DNA of 56,928 nucleotides from an uncultured Alphaproteobacteria bacterium (GTDB lineage: Bacteria; Pseudomonadota; Alphaproteobacteria; HIMB59): assembly GCA_902546975.1 (NCBI GenBank), contig CACCLU010000004.1, positions 153,134 to 210,061 of the forward strand, read 5' to 3'. The position numbers and the translations under genes are program-made. This document shows positions 25,263 through 34,625 of this stretch, one piece after another (within the stretch, counting starts at the first letter, position 1; every line of letters starts with the position of its first letter). The notes beneath the pieces were generated by a model. The model saw only the letters and a program-made list of their open reading frames with translations. It did not search any database and was not told the origin of the DNA.

Positions 25263-25339
25263 TGGTCGGGGGTACTGGACTTGAACCAGCGACCTCACGC
25301 CCCCCAGACGCGCACTCTACCAGACTGAGCTAACCCCCG
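25263..25339 (-). tRNA. tRNA-Pro (anticodon GGG)
   Basis: A 77-nt tRNA on the minus strand with encoded CCA. Acceptor arm CGGGGGT/ACCCCCG, D-arm TAGCTCAGTCTGGTAGAGT, anticodon loop CTGGGGG read as GGG, and T-arm CTGGTTCAAGTCCAG. It lies between the merR-like gene and rplM. The GGG anticodon reads CCC/CCU codons. Confidence 0.93.
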
Positions 25340-25340
25340 A

Positions 25341-25649
25341 TTATCTAGACTTCTTTAATAGTCCCAATAAATCCTTCAAATCTGACAAGATATTATCATC
25401 TAGCGATTTCATTTTAAGCTTTGATTTTGATAAATAATCGTTGACCCCATCAAGTGTCAATTTTTGAACATCAAGTAAGTATTTTATTTTTTTTAAAAGA
25501 AGTAAGTTCTCATAATCATACAGTCTATGTCCAGACTGGGTTCTGTTAACTTTAAGTTTTTTTATTCTACTCTCCCAAAACCTGATTGTGTGTTTCTGCT
25601 CTCCCACTAATTGAGATACATCATCAATGTTATAAAAATTTTTGTTCAT
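25341..25649 (-). CDS. MerR family transcriptional regulator (ihfA-linked)
   Basis: A 102-residue protein with an N-terminal MerR helix-turn-helix: VSQLVGEQKHTIRFWESRI, then the wing TQSGHRLYDYENLLLLKKIKYLL and a coil LTLDGVNDYLSK. No cysteine-rich effector domain is present. A MerR gene directly downstream of ihfA is a conserved alphaproteobacterial arrangement; here the ATG overlaps the ihfA stop by 4 bp. The regulatory target is unknown. Confidence 0.88.
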   Translation of the reverse strand: MNKNFYNIDDVSQLVGEQKHTIRFWESRIKKLKVNRTQSGHRLYDYENLLLLKKIKYLLDVQKLTLDGVNDYLSKSKLKMKSLDDNILSDLKDLLGLLKKSR

Positions 25650-25921
25650 AATTTTAATTTATTTGATTTTTTAAAACTTATAACTTTTCTTGATTTTATT
25701 AAATGCTCCTCTTTAGTTTTTGGATTTCTACCTATCCTCTCATTTTTTTTTTTTATTTTGAATGAACCGATATTACTTATTGATAAATCAGAAATAATCA
25801 TTTCATTGCTCCAAATTTCAAGAATTTTATCTATTTTTTTGTAAACTGTAGAATATGCTATACCAAATTCAATTGATATTTGCTTAGCAATACTCTCTCT
25901 GGTTGCTTTATCTTGAGACAT
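25646..25921 (-). CDS. ihfA: Integration host factor alpha subunit
   Basis: A 91-residue HU/IHF-family DNA-bending protein, divergent but recognisable: an N-terminal helical pair (SIAKQISIEFGIAYSTVYKK), the beta-arm region ISNIGSFKIKKKNERIGRNP with the tip proline in GRNPKT, and the SRKVISFKKSNKLK tail. The frame extends to ATG 25936, but ATG 25921 (MSQDKATRES) is preferred because GAG lies a plausible distance upstream and the overlap with plsX falls to 14 bp. Position between plsX and the MerR gene supports ihfA over HU. Confidence 0.85.
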   Translation of the reverse strand: MSQDKATRESIAKQISIEFGIAYSTVYKKIDKILEIWSNEMIISDLSISNIGSFKIKKKNERIGRNPKTKEEHLIKSRKVISFKKSNKLKL

Positions 25922-26912
25922 TTTTCTTAATCTCATTTAATAGATCATGGTCAATGCATTTAACACCAAACTCTATTGCATTCGCGAATGCATGTGAGTC
26001 AGCATTTCCATGGCTTTTAATTACAATACCATTCACTCCTATAAACATTCCACCATTATAGTTTCTAGGATCAATTAAATTTTTAAAGTCTTTGAAATTT
26101 TTTTTAAGGAGTAAAGATAGTATTTTTGAGTAAGAAGATGTAGTCAGACTTTTTTTTAGAGAGTCAGTAATAAATTTAGATACCCCTTCAGCTGTTTTCA
26201 GAGCAATATTTCCAGAAAAACCATCAGTGACAATAACATGATTATTTGTTGAGGTAATCTCATCAGCTTCGACAAATCCTTGGTAATTTATTCTTTCATC
26301 ATTCTTCATCAATTCATGTGTCTGTTGAATTAAATTATTGCCTTTGAGCTCTTCTGATCCAATATTTAAAAGTGCCACTTTGGTATCAATTTGTGGATAG
26401 AGAACTTTGTAGTAAGTGCTTCCCATAACAGCAAAATCTAAAAGATTTTCTGAGTTGCACTCAGCATTTGCACCTAAATCTAAAAAACATACCGGATGTT
26501 TCTCTGATGGAAAAAATGAAGCAATTGCAGGTCTTGTGATATTTTCAATGGTCCTGAGATATACAGTTGAATAAGCCATCATTGCGCCAGTGTTTCCTGC
26601 AGAAATAGTTATTTGATTTTTATTTTCTTTTAAATTTAAAATGGCATTTGACATGGAGCTATTTCGATTGTCCTTTTTTAAAGCATCGCTTGGTTTCATT
26701 TCAGGAGTAATAAAATTCTCAGATTGTATCCATTCAGAGTTATCAAATAGCTTTGAAAATGATGGTTTAAATTTCTCGTAAATATATCTATCAGAATGTA
26801 AATTAAAGTTAATAGAAGGATTTTTTGTTTGGGCTATTAATGCACCTTGTAGAACTGATTGTGGAGCAAAGTCTCCGCCGTGTAAGTCAAGGTTTATTAT
26901 ATATTTACTCAT
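25908..26912 (-). CDS. plsX: Phosphate acyltransferase PlsX
   Basis: A 334-residue PlsX making acyl-phosphate from acyl-ACP for phospholipid synthesis. Visible: NLDLHGGDFAPQSVLQGAL (usual form MGGDxGP; here a variant LHGGDFAP), ISAGNTGAMMAYSTVYLR, RPAIASFFP, VTDGFSGNIALKTAEG and the C-terminal NGIVIKSHGNADSHAFANAI. In most alphaproteobacteria fabH follows; here ihfA follows directly with overlap, so fabH is not in this operon. Its partner plsY is at 46616-47200. Confidence 0.93.
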   Translation of the reverse strand: MSKYIINLDLHGGDFAPQSVLQGALIAQTKNPSINFNLHSDRYIYEKFKPSFSKLFDNSEWIQSENFITPEMKPSDALKKDNRNSSMSNAILNLKENKNQITISAGNTGAMMAYSTVYLRTIENITRPAIASFFPSEKHPVCFLDLGANAECNSENLLDFAVMGSTYYKVLYPQIDTKVALLNIGSEELKGNNLIQQTHELMKNDERINYQGFVEADEITSTNNHVIVTDGFSGNIALKTAEGVSKFITDSLKKSLTTSSYSKILSLLLKKNFKDFKNLIDPRNYNGGMFIGVNGIVIKSHGNADSHAFANAIEFGVKCIDHDLLNEIKKNVSR

Positions 26913-26938
26913 TAATGTTTATTATTGCTTTAAGGAAA

Positions 26939-26966
26939 CTTATACCTTATTTGTTTTTATTGTGAA
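26939..26966 (-). promoter_or_regulatory. Putative promoter of plsX overlapping the bamE start
   Basis: On the minus strand TTCACA (26961-26966, 5 of 6 to the -35 consensus) and TATAAG (26939-26944, 5 of 6 to the -10) are 16 bp apart, 27 bp before the plsX ATG. The -35 box covers the GTG start of the divergent bamE-like gene, so the two genes share regulatory DNA. Confidence 0.45.
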
Positions 26967-27294
26967 TATTTTAAAAATACCTCTTATTTTTATGGCCTTA
27001 TTAAGCTCAATAATTTTATTTTCTTGTTCTAAAGACACATATTTTTCTGGAATTTCAGAAACCAGTTTTAATGAAATTAAAGAAAATTATCAAAATATTA
27101 ATTACTCAAAAGATGATGTACTAAAAATTATTGGCCCACCTTTGATAAGAGAGAACTCAGACAATTTGTGGATTTATAGAACGGATAAAAAAACAGGAAT
27201 TGCTGCTTTTAAACAAACTGTCTACAACAAGACCTTAAAATTTAAATTTGAAAATAATATTTTAAGGTCCGTTGAAGAAATCAACTTAAATTAA
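26962..27294 (+). CDS. bamE: BamE (SmpA/OmlA) family outer-membrane lipoprotein
   Basis: A 110-residue protein with a lipoprotein signal (SSIILFSC, Cys about residue 22) and a SmpA/OmlA-like core. The conserved pattern is a helix followed by [29 protein letters not shown], then beta strands ending [11 protein letters not shown]. BamE stabilises the outer-membrane protein assembly complex BamABCDE. A bamE-like gene divergent from plsX is common in alphaproteobacteria. The start is GTG at 26962 without a Shine-Dalgarno sequence; the stop overlaps the hppA stop (shared TTAA). Confidence 0.85.
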   Translation: MNILKIPLIFMALLSSIILFSCSKDTYFSGISETSFNEIKENYQNINYSKDDVLKIIGPPLIRENSDNLWIYRTDKKTGIAAFKQTVYNKTLKFKFENNILRSVEEINLN

Positions 27295-29414
27295 ATAATA
27301 TTTAAGTGCACAACTATTGATAGTAAGAGGATAGATACTATATTTGTAATTTTAATCATTGGGTTGACAGCTGGTCCAGCTGTATCTTTGTAAGGATCGC
27401 CAACAGTATCCCCAGTAACAGAGGCTTTATGAGTTTCACTGCCTTTTCCTCCTAAGTTACCATCTTCTATATATTTTTTTGCATTATCCCATGCACCACC
27501 ACCTGCTGTCATCGAGATAGCTACAAAAAAACCGGTGATTATAACTCCTATTAGAAGAGCTCCAAGAGCTTGAAAGGCAGTATTGACACTACCTGTAAGA
27601 GAATAAACGCCAAAGAAAATAATAACTGGCGAAAGTACAGGCAATAAAGATGGAATGATCATCTCTTTAATGGCTGCTTTTGTAAGTATATCAACACACT
27701 TTCCATAATCAGGCTTTTCTTTTCCAGACATTATGCCTTTTTTTTCTTTAAACTGTTGTCTGACCTCTAAAACAACCGAACCAGCTGCTCTTCCTACTGC
27801 GGTCATGCTTAAGGCACTAAATAAGAAAGGTAGTAATCCACCTAGTAATAATCCAATTATCACGTAAGGCTCTGATAAATCAAAAGATACATTGAAAGCA
27901 TTGTTCCCAGTTTCTTGATTAAAGAATTTTAGGTCTTCAGTGTAAGCAGCAAATAAAACTAATGCACCCAAACCAGCCGATCCAATAGCGTAGCCTTTAG
28001 TAACAGCTTTAGTAGTATTTCCGACAGCATCCAAGGCATCTGTTCTCTCTCTAACTCTCTTATTCAAACCTGACATTTCAGCAATACCGCCTGCATTATC
28101 TGTGACTGGTCCATATGCATCTAAAGCGACCACCATTCCAGCAAGAGCTAACATTGATGTGACTGCGATAGCTATACCAAATAGTCCTGCAGTTGAAAAA
28201 GTGATACCTATTCCTGCACATATAATCAAAACAGGTATAGCTGTTGACTCCATGCCCATAGCTAGGCCCTGAATAATGTTAGTCGCATGACCAGTTTGAG
28301 AGGCTTCTGCAACACTTTTTACGGGTCTATACTCAGTGCTTGTGTAATATTCTGTGATAAAAACAAGTGCCAAAGTAATTACTAATCCGTAAACCGCGCA
28401 AAGAAATAAATCCATTCCGTTGTACCATTTATTTCCCAATTGGAAAAATTGATCAAAGCCAATTGAATATTGAGTTATAAGTGCAAATAAAATAACAGAA
28501 ATAAATAATGTCATGAAAAAACCTTTGTACAATGCTCCCATAATTGAAGATTTAGGAGTGGAGATTGATACAAACTTTGAACCTATTATTGATGCTAATA
28601 TACTAGACCCTGCGATTAATAACGGATAAATGGTTAGATCGCTAACAGCTCCTTGAAAGATAATAGCTAGAACCATTGTTGCTACAATTGAAACAACATA
28701 AGTTTCGAATAAGTCAGCTGCCATACCTGCACAGTCTCCAACGTTATCTCCAACATTATCTGCTATCACAGCTGGATTTCTTGGGTCATCCTCAGGAATA
28801 TTTTTTTCTACTTTTCCTACCAGATCAGCTCCAACGTCTGCACCTTTTGTAAAAATTCCCCCACCCAGTCTTGCAAATATGGAAATTAATGAAGATCCAA
28901 AACCAAGAGCTACTAGCGGTTCTATAAGCTCTCTTCCTGTTCTTTCAAATCCATAATAAAGTATCATAAAATACCCTGCTATACCTGCTAAAGCCAAACC
29001 AACAACCAACAATCCTGTTACTGCTCCGGCGTTGAAAGCAACATAAAGACCTTTTTTTAAAGAGGAACTTGCAGCTTGAGCTGTTATAACATTTGCTCTT
29101 ACTGAGACGTTCATGCCGATATAACCAGCAAGGCCTGATAAAACTGCACCAATCAGAAAACCTACGGGAACATCATAGATGTGTTTAAATGGTATTAAAA
29201 AGAATGCAAAAAATATTACAATACCAACAATTGCTATGGTTGTATATTGACGGTTAAGATAAGCTTTAGCTCCTTCTTGAATAGCACTAGAAATTGTTAC
29301 CATTCTTTTAGTGCCTTTAGGTAAACTTAATATTTTATTAGTTGTGAATATTCCGAAAGCAATAGCCGCTATTGCAGCAAATATTACTATTTGCAAGAAC
29401 TGTATTTGAGACAT
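27291..29414 (-). CDS. hppA: Membrane-bound proton-translocating pyrophosphatase (K+-independent type)
   Basis: A 707-residue integral membrane pyrophosphatase with about 16 helices. The PPi-binding loops are clear: [37 protein letters not shown] and [13 protein letters not shown]. The C-terminal [15 protein letters not shown] and [20 protein letters not shown] are also present. The sequence [19 protein letters not shown] has Lys where K+-dependent enzymes have Ala (GNTTAA), which marks the K+-independent H+-pumping class as in Rhodospirillum. It hydrolyses pyrophosphate and pumps protons out of the cytoplasm, saving energy. It is monocistronic or leads no obvious operon, and converges on bamE. 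Confidence 0.97.
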   Translation of the reverse strand: MSQIQFLQIVIFAAIAAIAFGIFTTNKILSLPKGTKRMVTISSAIQEGAKAYLNRQYTTIAIVGIVIFFAFFLIPFKHIYDVPVGFLIGAVLSGLAGYIGMNVSVRANVITAQAASSSLKKGLYVAFNAGAVTGLLVVGLALAGIAGYFMILYYGFERTGRELIEPLVALGFGSSLISIFARLGGGIFTKGADVGADLVGKVEKNIPEDDPRNPAVIADNVGDNVGDCAGMAADLFETYVVSIVATMVLAIIFQGAVSDLTIYPLLIAGSSILASIIGSKFVSISTPKSSIMGALYKGFFMTLFISVILFALITQYSIGFDQFFQLGNKWYNGMDLFLCAVYGLVITLALVFITEYYTSTEYRPVKSVAEASQTGHATNIIQGLAMGMESTAIPVLIICAGIGITFSTAGLFGIAIAVTSMLALAGMVVALDAYGPVTDNAGGIAEMSGLNKRVRERTDALDAVGNTTKAVTKGYAIGSAGLGALVLFAAYTEDLKFFNQETGNNAFNVSFDLSEPYVIIGLLLGGLLPFLFSALSMTAVGRAAGSVVLEVRQQFKEKKGIMSGKEKPDYGKCVDILTKAAIKEMIIPSLLPVLSPVIIFFGVYSLTGSVNTAFQALGALLIGVIITGFFVAISMTAGGGAWDNAKKYIEDGNLGGKGSETHKASVTGDTVGDPYKDTAGPAVNPMIKITNIVSILLLSIVVHLNII

Positions 29415-29445
29415 GGTAAGTTGTTAATCTATTTTAATTTTATTT

Positions 29446-29832
29446 TCAAGGTGCTTTTTTAGAGGCATCATCTAACAAATAATTGAAGTATTTTACCTCT
29501 TCTTGGGTGAGAAAATCCTTGGAAAGCTTGATATATTCGCTCATTAATATCTTTTTTTTCTTTTTATTTAAAAGATACTCAGAGCAAAAGGCGTAAAGAA
29601 GGAAAACAGTTATTTTATTAGTTTTTTCAATAATTTTAGAATCTATTAATCCTCTAATTTTTTCTAAATTAGAATTAAAACTTTCATTCAAAGAAAAAAG
29701 TTTTTTTTTGTTGAAAGGTCTTTTCTTAATGTTTTGTTTTATAAATTCATCTAACTCAAAGTCAGTTGAATAGTTTCTTTGAAATATAAACTGAAAGAAA
29801 AATAATCTCGTGTTTTTATTTAAATTAAGCAT
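29446..29832 (-). CDS. nusB: Transcription antitermination factor NusB (divergent)
   Basis: A 128-residue, all-helical, Lys/Phe-rich protein. Sequence similarity to NusB is weak by eye. The pattern of an N-terminal RLFFFQFIFQRNY helix, a central ITVFLLYAFCSEYLL helix and a C-terminal YIKLSKDFLTQEEVKYFNYLLD ending (like the family's ELAKxF...FVNGVLD) fits. Position immediately after ribH (13-bp overlap) is the standard place for nusB. It would bind RNA with NusE in rRNA antitermination. Identity rests mostly on synteny. Confidence 0.7.
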   Translation of the reverse strand: MLNLNKNTRLFFFQFIFQRNYSTDFELDEFIKQNIKKRPFNKKKLFSLNESFNSNLEKIRGLIDSKIIEKTNKITVFLLYAFCSEYLLNKKKKKILMSEYIKLSKDFLTQEEVKYFNYLLDDASKKAP

Positions 29833-30236
29833 TTAATCATTTTGACCATAGCATTAGCAGCCTCATTTCCTTTATTTTTTGATTTAGATCTTTTTATTGC
29901 TTGAGACTTGCTATAGGCATTTATTATGCCATTTGATATAAGAGTATTTTTGTTTTGATTTACGATATCTAAAAGTGCTTTTCCAACAGAGTCAGATATA
30001 ACTTCGAAATGGTATGTTTCACCCTTTATAACACAACCTAGGGCAATAAATAAATTGTAATTATTTGGTTTAATTTTCCATTTTATCATTTGAGGAATCT
30101 CATAAACACCAGGAACAGTTAAAATTTCATATTTAAGTTTACTCTGTTCTAAAATCTCAGTACAGGATTGTGTTAAAGGATCAGTTATTTCATTGTAATA
30201 ATTAGCAACTACTATTTTAATTTTTAATTTTTTCAT
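29820..30236 (-). CDS. ribH: 6,7-dimethyl-8-ribityllumazine synthase
   Basis: A 138-residue lumazine synthase: KIKIVVANYYNEITDPL start, TVPGVYEIPQMIKW (substrate loop) and ALGCVIKGETYHFEVISDSV with the catalytic histidine, then the IINAYSKSQAIKRSKSKNKG tail (usual LTxExxEQAxxR). It joins ribityl-uracil with the dihydroxybutanone phosphate in riboflavin synthesis. It overlaps ribB by 4 bp and nusB by 13 bp. Confidence 0.93.
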   Translation of the reverse strand: MKKLKIKIVVANYYNEITDPLTQSCTEILEQSKLKYEILTVPGVYEIPQMIKWKIKPNNYNLFIALGCVIKGETYHFEVISDSVGKALLDIVNQNKNTLISNGIINAYSKSQAIKRSKSKNKGNEAANAMVKMIKCLI

Positions 30237-31309
30237 AGACTCTCTATTTTATTTACTCTTAATCCATAAATGCCAAGGTCTAAATCCTCACCCAATGAAT
30301 TAGATAATACAGAAATATTATTGATAGAAAAATTTTTAAGAATTTGGGCTCCAAGTCCATAATATTTTACCTTTTCATCATTTGATAACTTTCCTAGATC
30401 GCCTAATATAGGATTATTAATTAAAACTATAATTCCAGATCCATGAGATTTTATTTTTTCAATTGAAGCATGTAAGTCTTTTGTTTTAGGATTATTAAAA
30501 TTCATAATTATGTCATCGAAACCTTGAACAGGATGAACTCTTGTCATTACGCTATCTTGTTTGGATAAATCTCCTAAGTGTAATGTTGCATGATGTAATC
30601 CATCAATAGTGTTCTCAAAAACATTAAATTCAAAAATATCTGAATAAATATTTTTAATCTGGTGTTGCTTTTCAGGAATTTTTTTTATGAGTAGATCGTT
30701 TTTAATTCTATATGCGATAAGATCTTGAATTGTCCCTATGTTAATAGAATGTTTTCTTGCGTAGGGTATCAGGTCTGGAACCCTAGCCATGGTACCGTCA
30801 TCATTCATAATTTCACAAATTACTGCAGAGTCATTTAATCCAGCTAATCTTGAAATATCTACTGCCGCCTCCGTATGCCCTGCTCTTGTTAAAACTCCAC
30901 CATCCCAGGCAATTAATGGAAATACATGACCGGGGCTAACAATATCACCCGATTTAAAATTTGGATTTATAGCAGCTTTTACTGTTTCTGCTCTATCAAA
31001 TGCAGAAATACCTGTGGTTATATTAGTGCTTGACTCTATTGATACAGTAAATGCAGTGGTCTTTTTTTTCCAGTTATCAGGATTCATCAATGGAAGCTTA
31101 AGCTCTTTTGCTCTCGTCTCAGAGATAGATAAACAAATTAAACCTCTTCCATAAGTCGCCATAAAATTTATGTGTTCTGGCTTACAGAGAGATGCAGGTA
31201 TAATTAAATCACCCTCATTCTCTCTATCCTCGCTATCTACTAGAATATACATTTTACCATTACGAGCATCACTAATTATATTTTCAATATTTGTAAAATC
31301 TGACATCAA
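30233..31309 (-). CDS. ribB: 3,4-dihydroxy-2-butanone-4-phosphate synthase with degenerate GTP cyclohydrolase II-like domain
   Basis: A 358-residue protein. The N-terminal RibB domain (to about 205) is intact: LVDSEDRENEGDLIIPASL, GLICLSISETRAKELKLPLM, SPGHVFPLIAWDGGVLTRAGHTEAAVD and CEIMNDDGTMARVPDL. The C-terminal part resembles RibA in order (TRVHPVQGF..., HGSGIIVLINNP..., YGLGAQIL) but lacks the Cys-x8-10-Cys-x-Cys zinc motif (SECLTGDVFGSLRCDCG-type) and the catalytic Gly-Arg segment. It is therefore most likely inactive as GTP cyclohydrolase II, a situation described for alphaproteobacterial RibBX-type proteins. A real ribA must be elsewhere. Confidence 0.92.
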   Translation of the reverse strand: MMSDFTNIENIISDARNGKMYILVDSEDRENEGDLIIPASLCKPEHINFMATYGRGLICLSISETRAKELKLPLMNPDNWKKKTTAFTVSIESSTNITTGISAFDRAETVKAAINPNFKSGDIVSPGHVFPLIAWDGGVLTRAGHTEAAVDISRLAGLNDSAVICEIMNDDGTMARVPDLIPYARKHSINIGTIQDLIAYRIKNDLLIKKIPEKQHQIKNIYSDIFEFNVFENTIDGLHHATLHLGDLSKQDSVMTRVHPVQGFDDIIMNFNNPKTKDLHASIEKIKSHGSGIIVLINNPILGDLGKLSNDEKVKYYGLGAQILKNFSINNISVLSNSLGEDLDLGIYGLRVNKIESL

Positions 31310-31318
31310 TTTAATAAC

Positions 31319-31897
31319 TTATGATTTTGAGGAGTGAGCGTATCTTGCTAGCATATCGACTTCAAGATTTAAAATTTCATTTTTCTTATATGTATGAATA
31401 TCAGTATATTTGTACGTATGAGGTATGATCATACAATGACATTTATTTGACTTAACTTCATTTATTGTAAGTGAAATACCATTTAGAGAAATAGAACCTT
31501 TTTGGACAATAAATTTTTTAAGATTTTTTGGGAACTTGAAAGATAAAAACCAACTACTTCCAACTTTATATAACTCTTCAACAGAACAAGTGGTATCAAT
31601 ATGACCAAAAACAAAATGACCAGAGATCTCATCACCAACTTTTAAAGATTTTTCTAAGTTTATTTTTTTTCCAACTTTCCAATATTTAGCATTTGTTTTA
31701 TTCATAGTTTCATATGAAATGTCAGCTTTAAAGGTATTTTTATTTTTTGATGTTACTGTTAAACAAATACCAGAACAACATATTGAAGAGCCTAACTTAT
31801 ATCCATTTAGAGAGGAATGAATTTCAACTACCAAAGATTTTTCTTCTCTAGATAGTTTTTTAATTTTACCTTGAGATTGAATTATTCCACTAAACAT
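31319..31897 (-). CDS. ribE: Riboflavin synthase alpha chain
   Basis: A 192-residue protein with the two lumazine-binding repeats: MFSGIIQSQGKIKKLSRE, GSSICCSGICLTVTSK, KVGDEISGHFVFGHIDTTCS, and the second repeat ending QKGSISLNGISLTINEV and MIIPHTYKYTDIH. It dismutates two lumazines to riboflavin. It is coupled to ribD by a 1-base overlap and followed by ribB after 9 bp. Confidence 0.94.
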   Translation of the reverse strand: MFSGIIQSQGKIKKLSREEKSLVVEIHSSLNGYKLGSSICCSGICLTVTSKNKNTFKADISYETMNKTNAKYWKVGKKINLEKSLKVGDEISGHFVFGHIDTTCSVEELYKVGSSWFLSFKFPKNLKKFIVQKGSISLNGISLTINEVKSNKCHCMIIPHTYKYTDIHTYKKNEILNLEVDMLARYAHSSKS

Positions 31898-32886
31898 TAA
31901 TCTACAAATTTATAAATTGTATCCTGTCCATATTGATAAGAGGATTTTAATTTAAAATTATTTTTTAGTGATTTCATTGATAAAAAGTATTTTTTACTAG
32001 AATTTTTTATGATCATATTTGATTGGCAGACTATAATCTCATCAAACAAATTACAATTAAGAAAATATTTAAAAGTGCTAATTCCGCCCTCAATTAGAAT
32101 AGATTGAACTTGTAAGTTTCTAAATAAAGAAAAATCTTCATTTAATGATTTTTTGTAATCAACATTCAGTGACAAGTAATTTTTAATTTTATTTTTTTTA
32201 TTTGAGATAATGATTTTTTTTATGTTTTTTTCGACCCCCTGTAATCTACAAGTTAATTTTGGTTTATCATCCAATAATGTATTCATGCCTACAGCAACAG
32301 CGTCATGTGATAATCTGATGCGATGCATAAAATATTGAGTTTGTTTAGAGGTAATATTCTTAATTGTTGGGCTTTTACTAAAACCGTTTTTGGAGATAGC
32401 AATTTTGAGAGTAATAAAAGGCCTATTTAATGTTTGGTGAGTGTAAAAATATTTATTAATTTTTTGAAATTTGTCTAAAGAATTTGATGAATGAATTACT
32501 TTAATATTTTGCTGCTTTAAATATTTGATCCCCTTACCTTTTATATTTGGGTTTGGGTCTAATGAACTTATAAAAACTTTTTTTATTCCAGCATTGGCAA
32601 TTGCTTTTGCACAACAGCTATTATTTTTAAAACAAGGTTCTAAACTAATATACATAACGGTTTTGTTATTTATTTTATTTTTAGATAATTTATTTAATGC
32701 ATTAATTTCTGCATGAGGTCTGCCATTTTTTGATGTTAAACCATAACTTAGAACTGTTCCTTTTAGAGATTTAGAATAGTCAACAATCAGACATGCTACT
32801 GAAGGGTTTTTTCCAGTTAATCCAATATTTTTTATTGATAAATTATTTACACTTTGTAAATAATTTTGATGAATTGCACTTAACAA
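31897..32886 (-). CDS. ribD: Bifunctional riboflavin biosynthesis deaminase/reductase RibD
   Basis: A 329-residue protein. The N-terminal cytidine-deaminase-like domain has NPSVACLIVD, GRPHAEINALNKL (zinc His and catalytic Glu) and SLEPCFKNNSCCAKAI (zinc Cys; the loop between the cysteines is about 2-3 residues shorter than usual). The C-terminal reductase domain (about 155-329) has PFITLKIAISKNG, RLSHDAVAVGMNTLLDDKPKLTCR and QSILIEGGISTFKYFL. It carries out the second and third steps of riboflavin synthesis. It follows nrdR by 3 bp. Confidence 0.92.
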   Translation of the reverse strand: MLSAIHQNYLQSVNNLSIKNIGLTGKNPSVACLIVDYSKSLKGTVLSYGLTSKNGRPHAEINALNKLSKNKINNKTVMYISLEPCFKNNSCCAKAIANAGIKKVFISSLDPNPNIKGKGIKYLKQQNIKVIHSSNSLDKFQKINKYFYTHQTLNRPFITLKIAISKNGFSKSPTIKNITSKQTQYFMHRIRLSHDAVAVGMNTLLDDKPKLTCRLQGVEKNIKKIIISNKKNKIKNYLSLNVDYKKSLNEDFSLFRNLQVQSILIEGGISTFKYFLNCNLFDEIIVCQSNMIIKNSSKKYFLSMKSLKNNFKLKSSYQYGQDTIYKFVD

Positions 32887-32889
32887 ATC

Positions 32890-33345
32890 TTATTTTTTAT
32901 CTATTTTTTCTAAGAATTGCTCAAAATCTTTAGTTTCTCTGAAGTCTCTATAAACGGAAGCAAATCTGACATAGCCAACTTTATCTAATGAATATAAACC
33001 TTGCATAACCATTTCGCCAATTGTGTTAGTGCTGACTTCATTTTCACCCATACCCTCAAGGTCCCTGACTATTTTTGAAATTAATTTTTCTTTTGTATCA
33101 ATATCTACAGGTCTTTTTCTTAGAGCCAATTCAACAGATTTGGCAATTTTATCTCTATCAAACATGGATTTTTCCCCATTTTTTTTGACTACTAAAAATT
33201 CTCTAAATTGTACTCTTTCAAATGTAGTGAACCTCTCTTTTCTCTCACAACCACAAAGACGCCTTCTTCTAATCACACCGCCGTCTTCTGTGGGTCTAGA
33301 GTCTAAAACAGATGTTTCCTTCTCCTTACAAAAGGGGCACTTCAT
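32890..33345 (-). CDS. nrdR: Transcriptional repressor NrdR
   Basis: A 151-residue NrdR, repressor of ribonucleotide reductase genes. The N-terminal zinc ribbon is [20 protein letters not shown]... then [20 protein letters not shown]. The second cysteine pair is C-x-C followed by an extra charged residue, instead of the usual C-x2-C. The ATP-cone domain (about 49-139) has [22 protein letters not shown]. It lies between glyA and ribD, the standard alphaproteobacterial place. The altered second knuckle may still bind zinc. Confidence 0.93.
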   Translation of the reverse strand: MKCPFCKEKETSVLDSRPTEDGGVIRRRRLCGCERKERFTTFERVQFREFLVVKKNGEKSMFDRDKIAKSVELALRKRPVDIDTKEKLISKIVRDLEGMGENEVSTNTIGEMVMQGLYSLDKVGYVRFASVYRDFRETKDFEQFLEKIDKK

Positions 33346-33347
33346 GC

Positions 33348-34625
33348 TTATTTATATATTGGAAAATTAGAGCAGAGCTCAGTAACGTCTTTGAGAATTG
33401 AGCTTTCGGTCATCGAGATATCTGCATTAGATGAAGATAGTGCATTTATGATTGTTGAGATTTTTTCTCCGATAAATTTGAACTCTTCTTCTTTGAAGCC
33501 TCTTGTAGTAGCAGCCGGTGATCCTAATCTGATACCTGAAGTGATAGTTGGAGGGTTCGGATCATTTGCAACACCATTTTTATTACAAGTCATTCCAGCT
33601 CTCTCTAAACTCTCTTCCGCATCTTTACCTGTTACATTTTTTGATCTTAAATCTACTAAAACCATATGAGAGTCTGTTCCACCGGTGACAATATCTATTC
33701 CGTTTGACATGAGAACTTCTCCAAGAATTGATGCGTTCTTTTTTACTTGTTGAATGTATTTTTTAAACTCTGGTTGAAGGGCTTCTCCAAAAGCAACAGC
33801 TTTAGCTGCAATTACATGCATAAGTGGCCCACCTTGCAAACCAGGAAAAACAGAACTATTAAATTTCTTTCCAAGGTCTAAATCATTTGAAAGTATCATA
33901 CCCCCTCTTGGACCTCTAATAGTCTTGTGAGTAGTAGATGTAACCACATGTGCGTGTGGCAATGGATCTGGGTATTCTTTGGCAGCAACCAAACCTGAAT
34001 AGTGTGCCATATCAACTAGTAAATAAGCTTCAATCTTATCTGCTATCTCTCTAAATTTTTTAAAATCGATATTTCTTGGATAAGCTGAACCACCAGCAAT
34101 AATCAAGGACGGTTTATGTTCAATAGCTAATCTTTCAACTTCGTCATAATCTATTAAAGAAGTTTCTGGATTTATACCATACTGAACAGCGTTAAAATAT
34201 TTTCCAGATTGATTTGGTCTAGAACCATGTGTTAAGTGACCACCAGCATCTAAAGACATTCCTAAAATAGTGTCACCTGGTTTAATCAGTGCTAAAAATA
34301 CAGCTTGGTTAGCTTGTGCGCCCGAGTGAGGTTGAACATTAGCATAACTGCATCCATATAATTGTTTCAAACGATCAATTGCTAAATTTTCAGCTATATC
34401 TACGAATTCACAACCACCATAGTATCTTTTAGCACTATAACCCTCAGCATATTTATTAGTCATGATGGAGCCTTGTGCTTCAAGCACAGCTTTAGAGACA
34501 ATATTTTCAGAAGCAATTAATTCGATTTGGTTCTGTTGCCTTGAAAGTTCTTGTGAAATACTCTGATATAGATCTTTATCTGCATGTTCTAGATTACTAG
34601 AAAAAAAATTCTCACTAAGTGTCAT
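33348..34625 (-). CDS. glyA: Serine hydroxymethyltransferase
   Basis: A 425-residue PLP enzyme interconverting serine and glycine with methylene-THF. Landmarks: [67 protein letters not shown], and the PLP-lysine loop [16 protein letters not shown] with Lys234. It overlaps the rpiB stop by 4 bp and is followed by nrdR after 2 bp, so no glycine riboswitch space exists upstream. It could connect with the serine-glyoxylate aminotransferase and the formyl-THF-related enzyme elsewhere in the window. Confidence 0.97.
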   Translation of the reverse strand: MTLSENFFSSNLEHADKDLYQSISQELSRQQNQIELIASENIVSKAVLEAQGSIMTNKYAEGYSAKRYYGGCEFVDIAENLAIDRLKQLYGCSYANVQPHSGAQANQAVFLALIKPGDTILGMSLDAGGHLTHGSRPNQSGKYFNAVQYGINPETSLIDYDEVERLAIEHKPSLIIAGGSAYPRNIDFKKFREIADKIEAYLLVDMAHYSGLVAAKEYPDPLPHAHVVTSTTHKTIRGPRGGMILSNDLDLGKKFNSSVFPGLQGGPLMHVIAAKAVAFGEALQPEFKKYIQQVKKNASILGEVLMSNGIDIVTGGTDSHMVLVDLRSKNVTGKDAEESLERAGMTCNKNGVANDPNPPTITSGIRLGSPAATTRGFKEEEFKFIGEKISTIINALSSSNADISMTESSILKDVTELCSNFPIYK

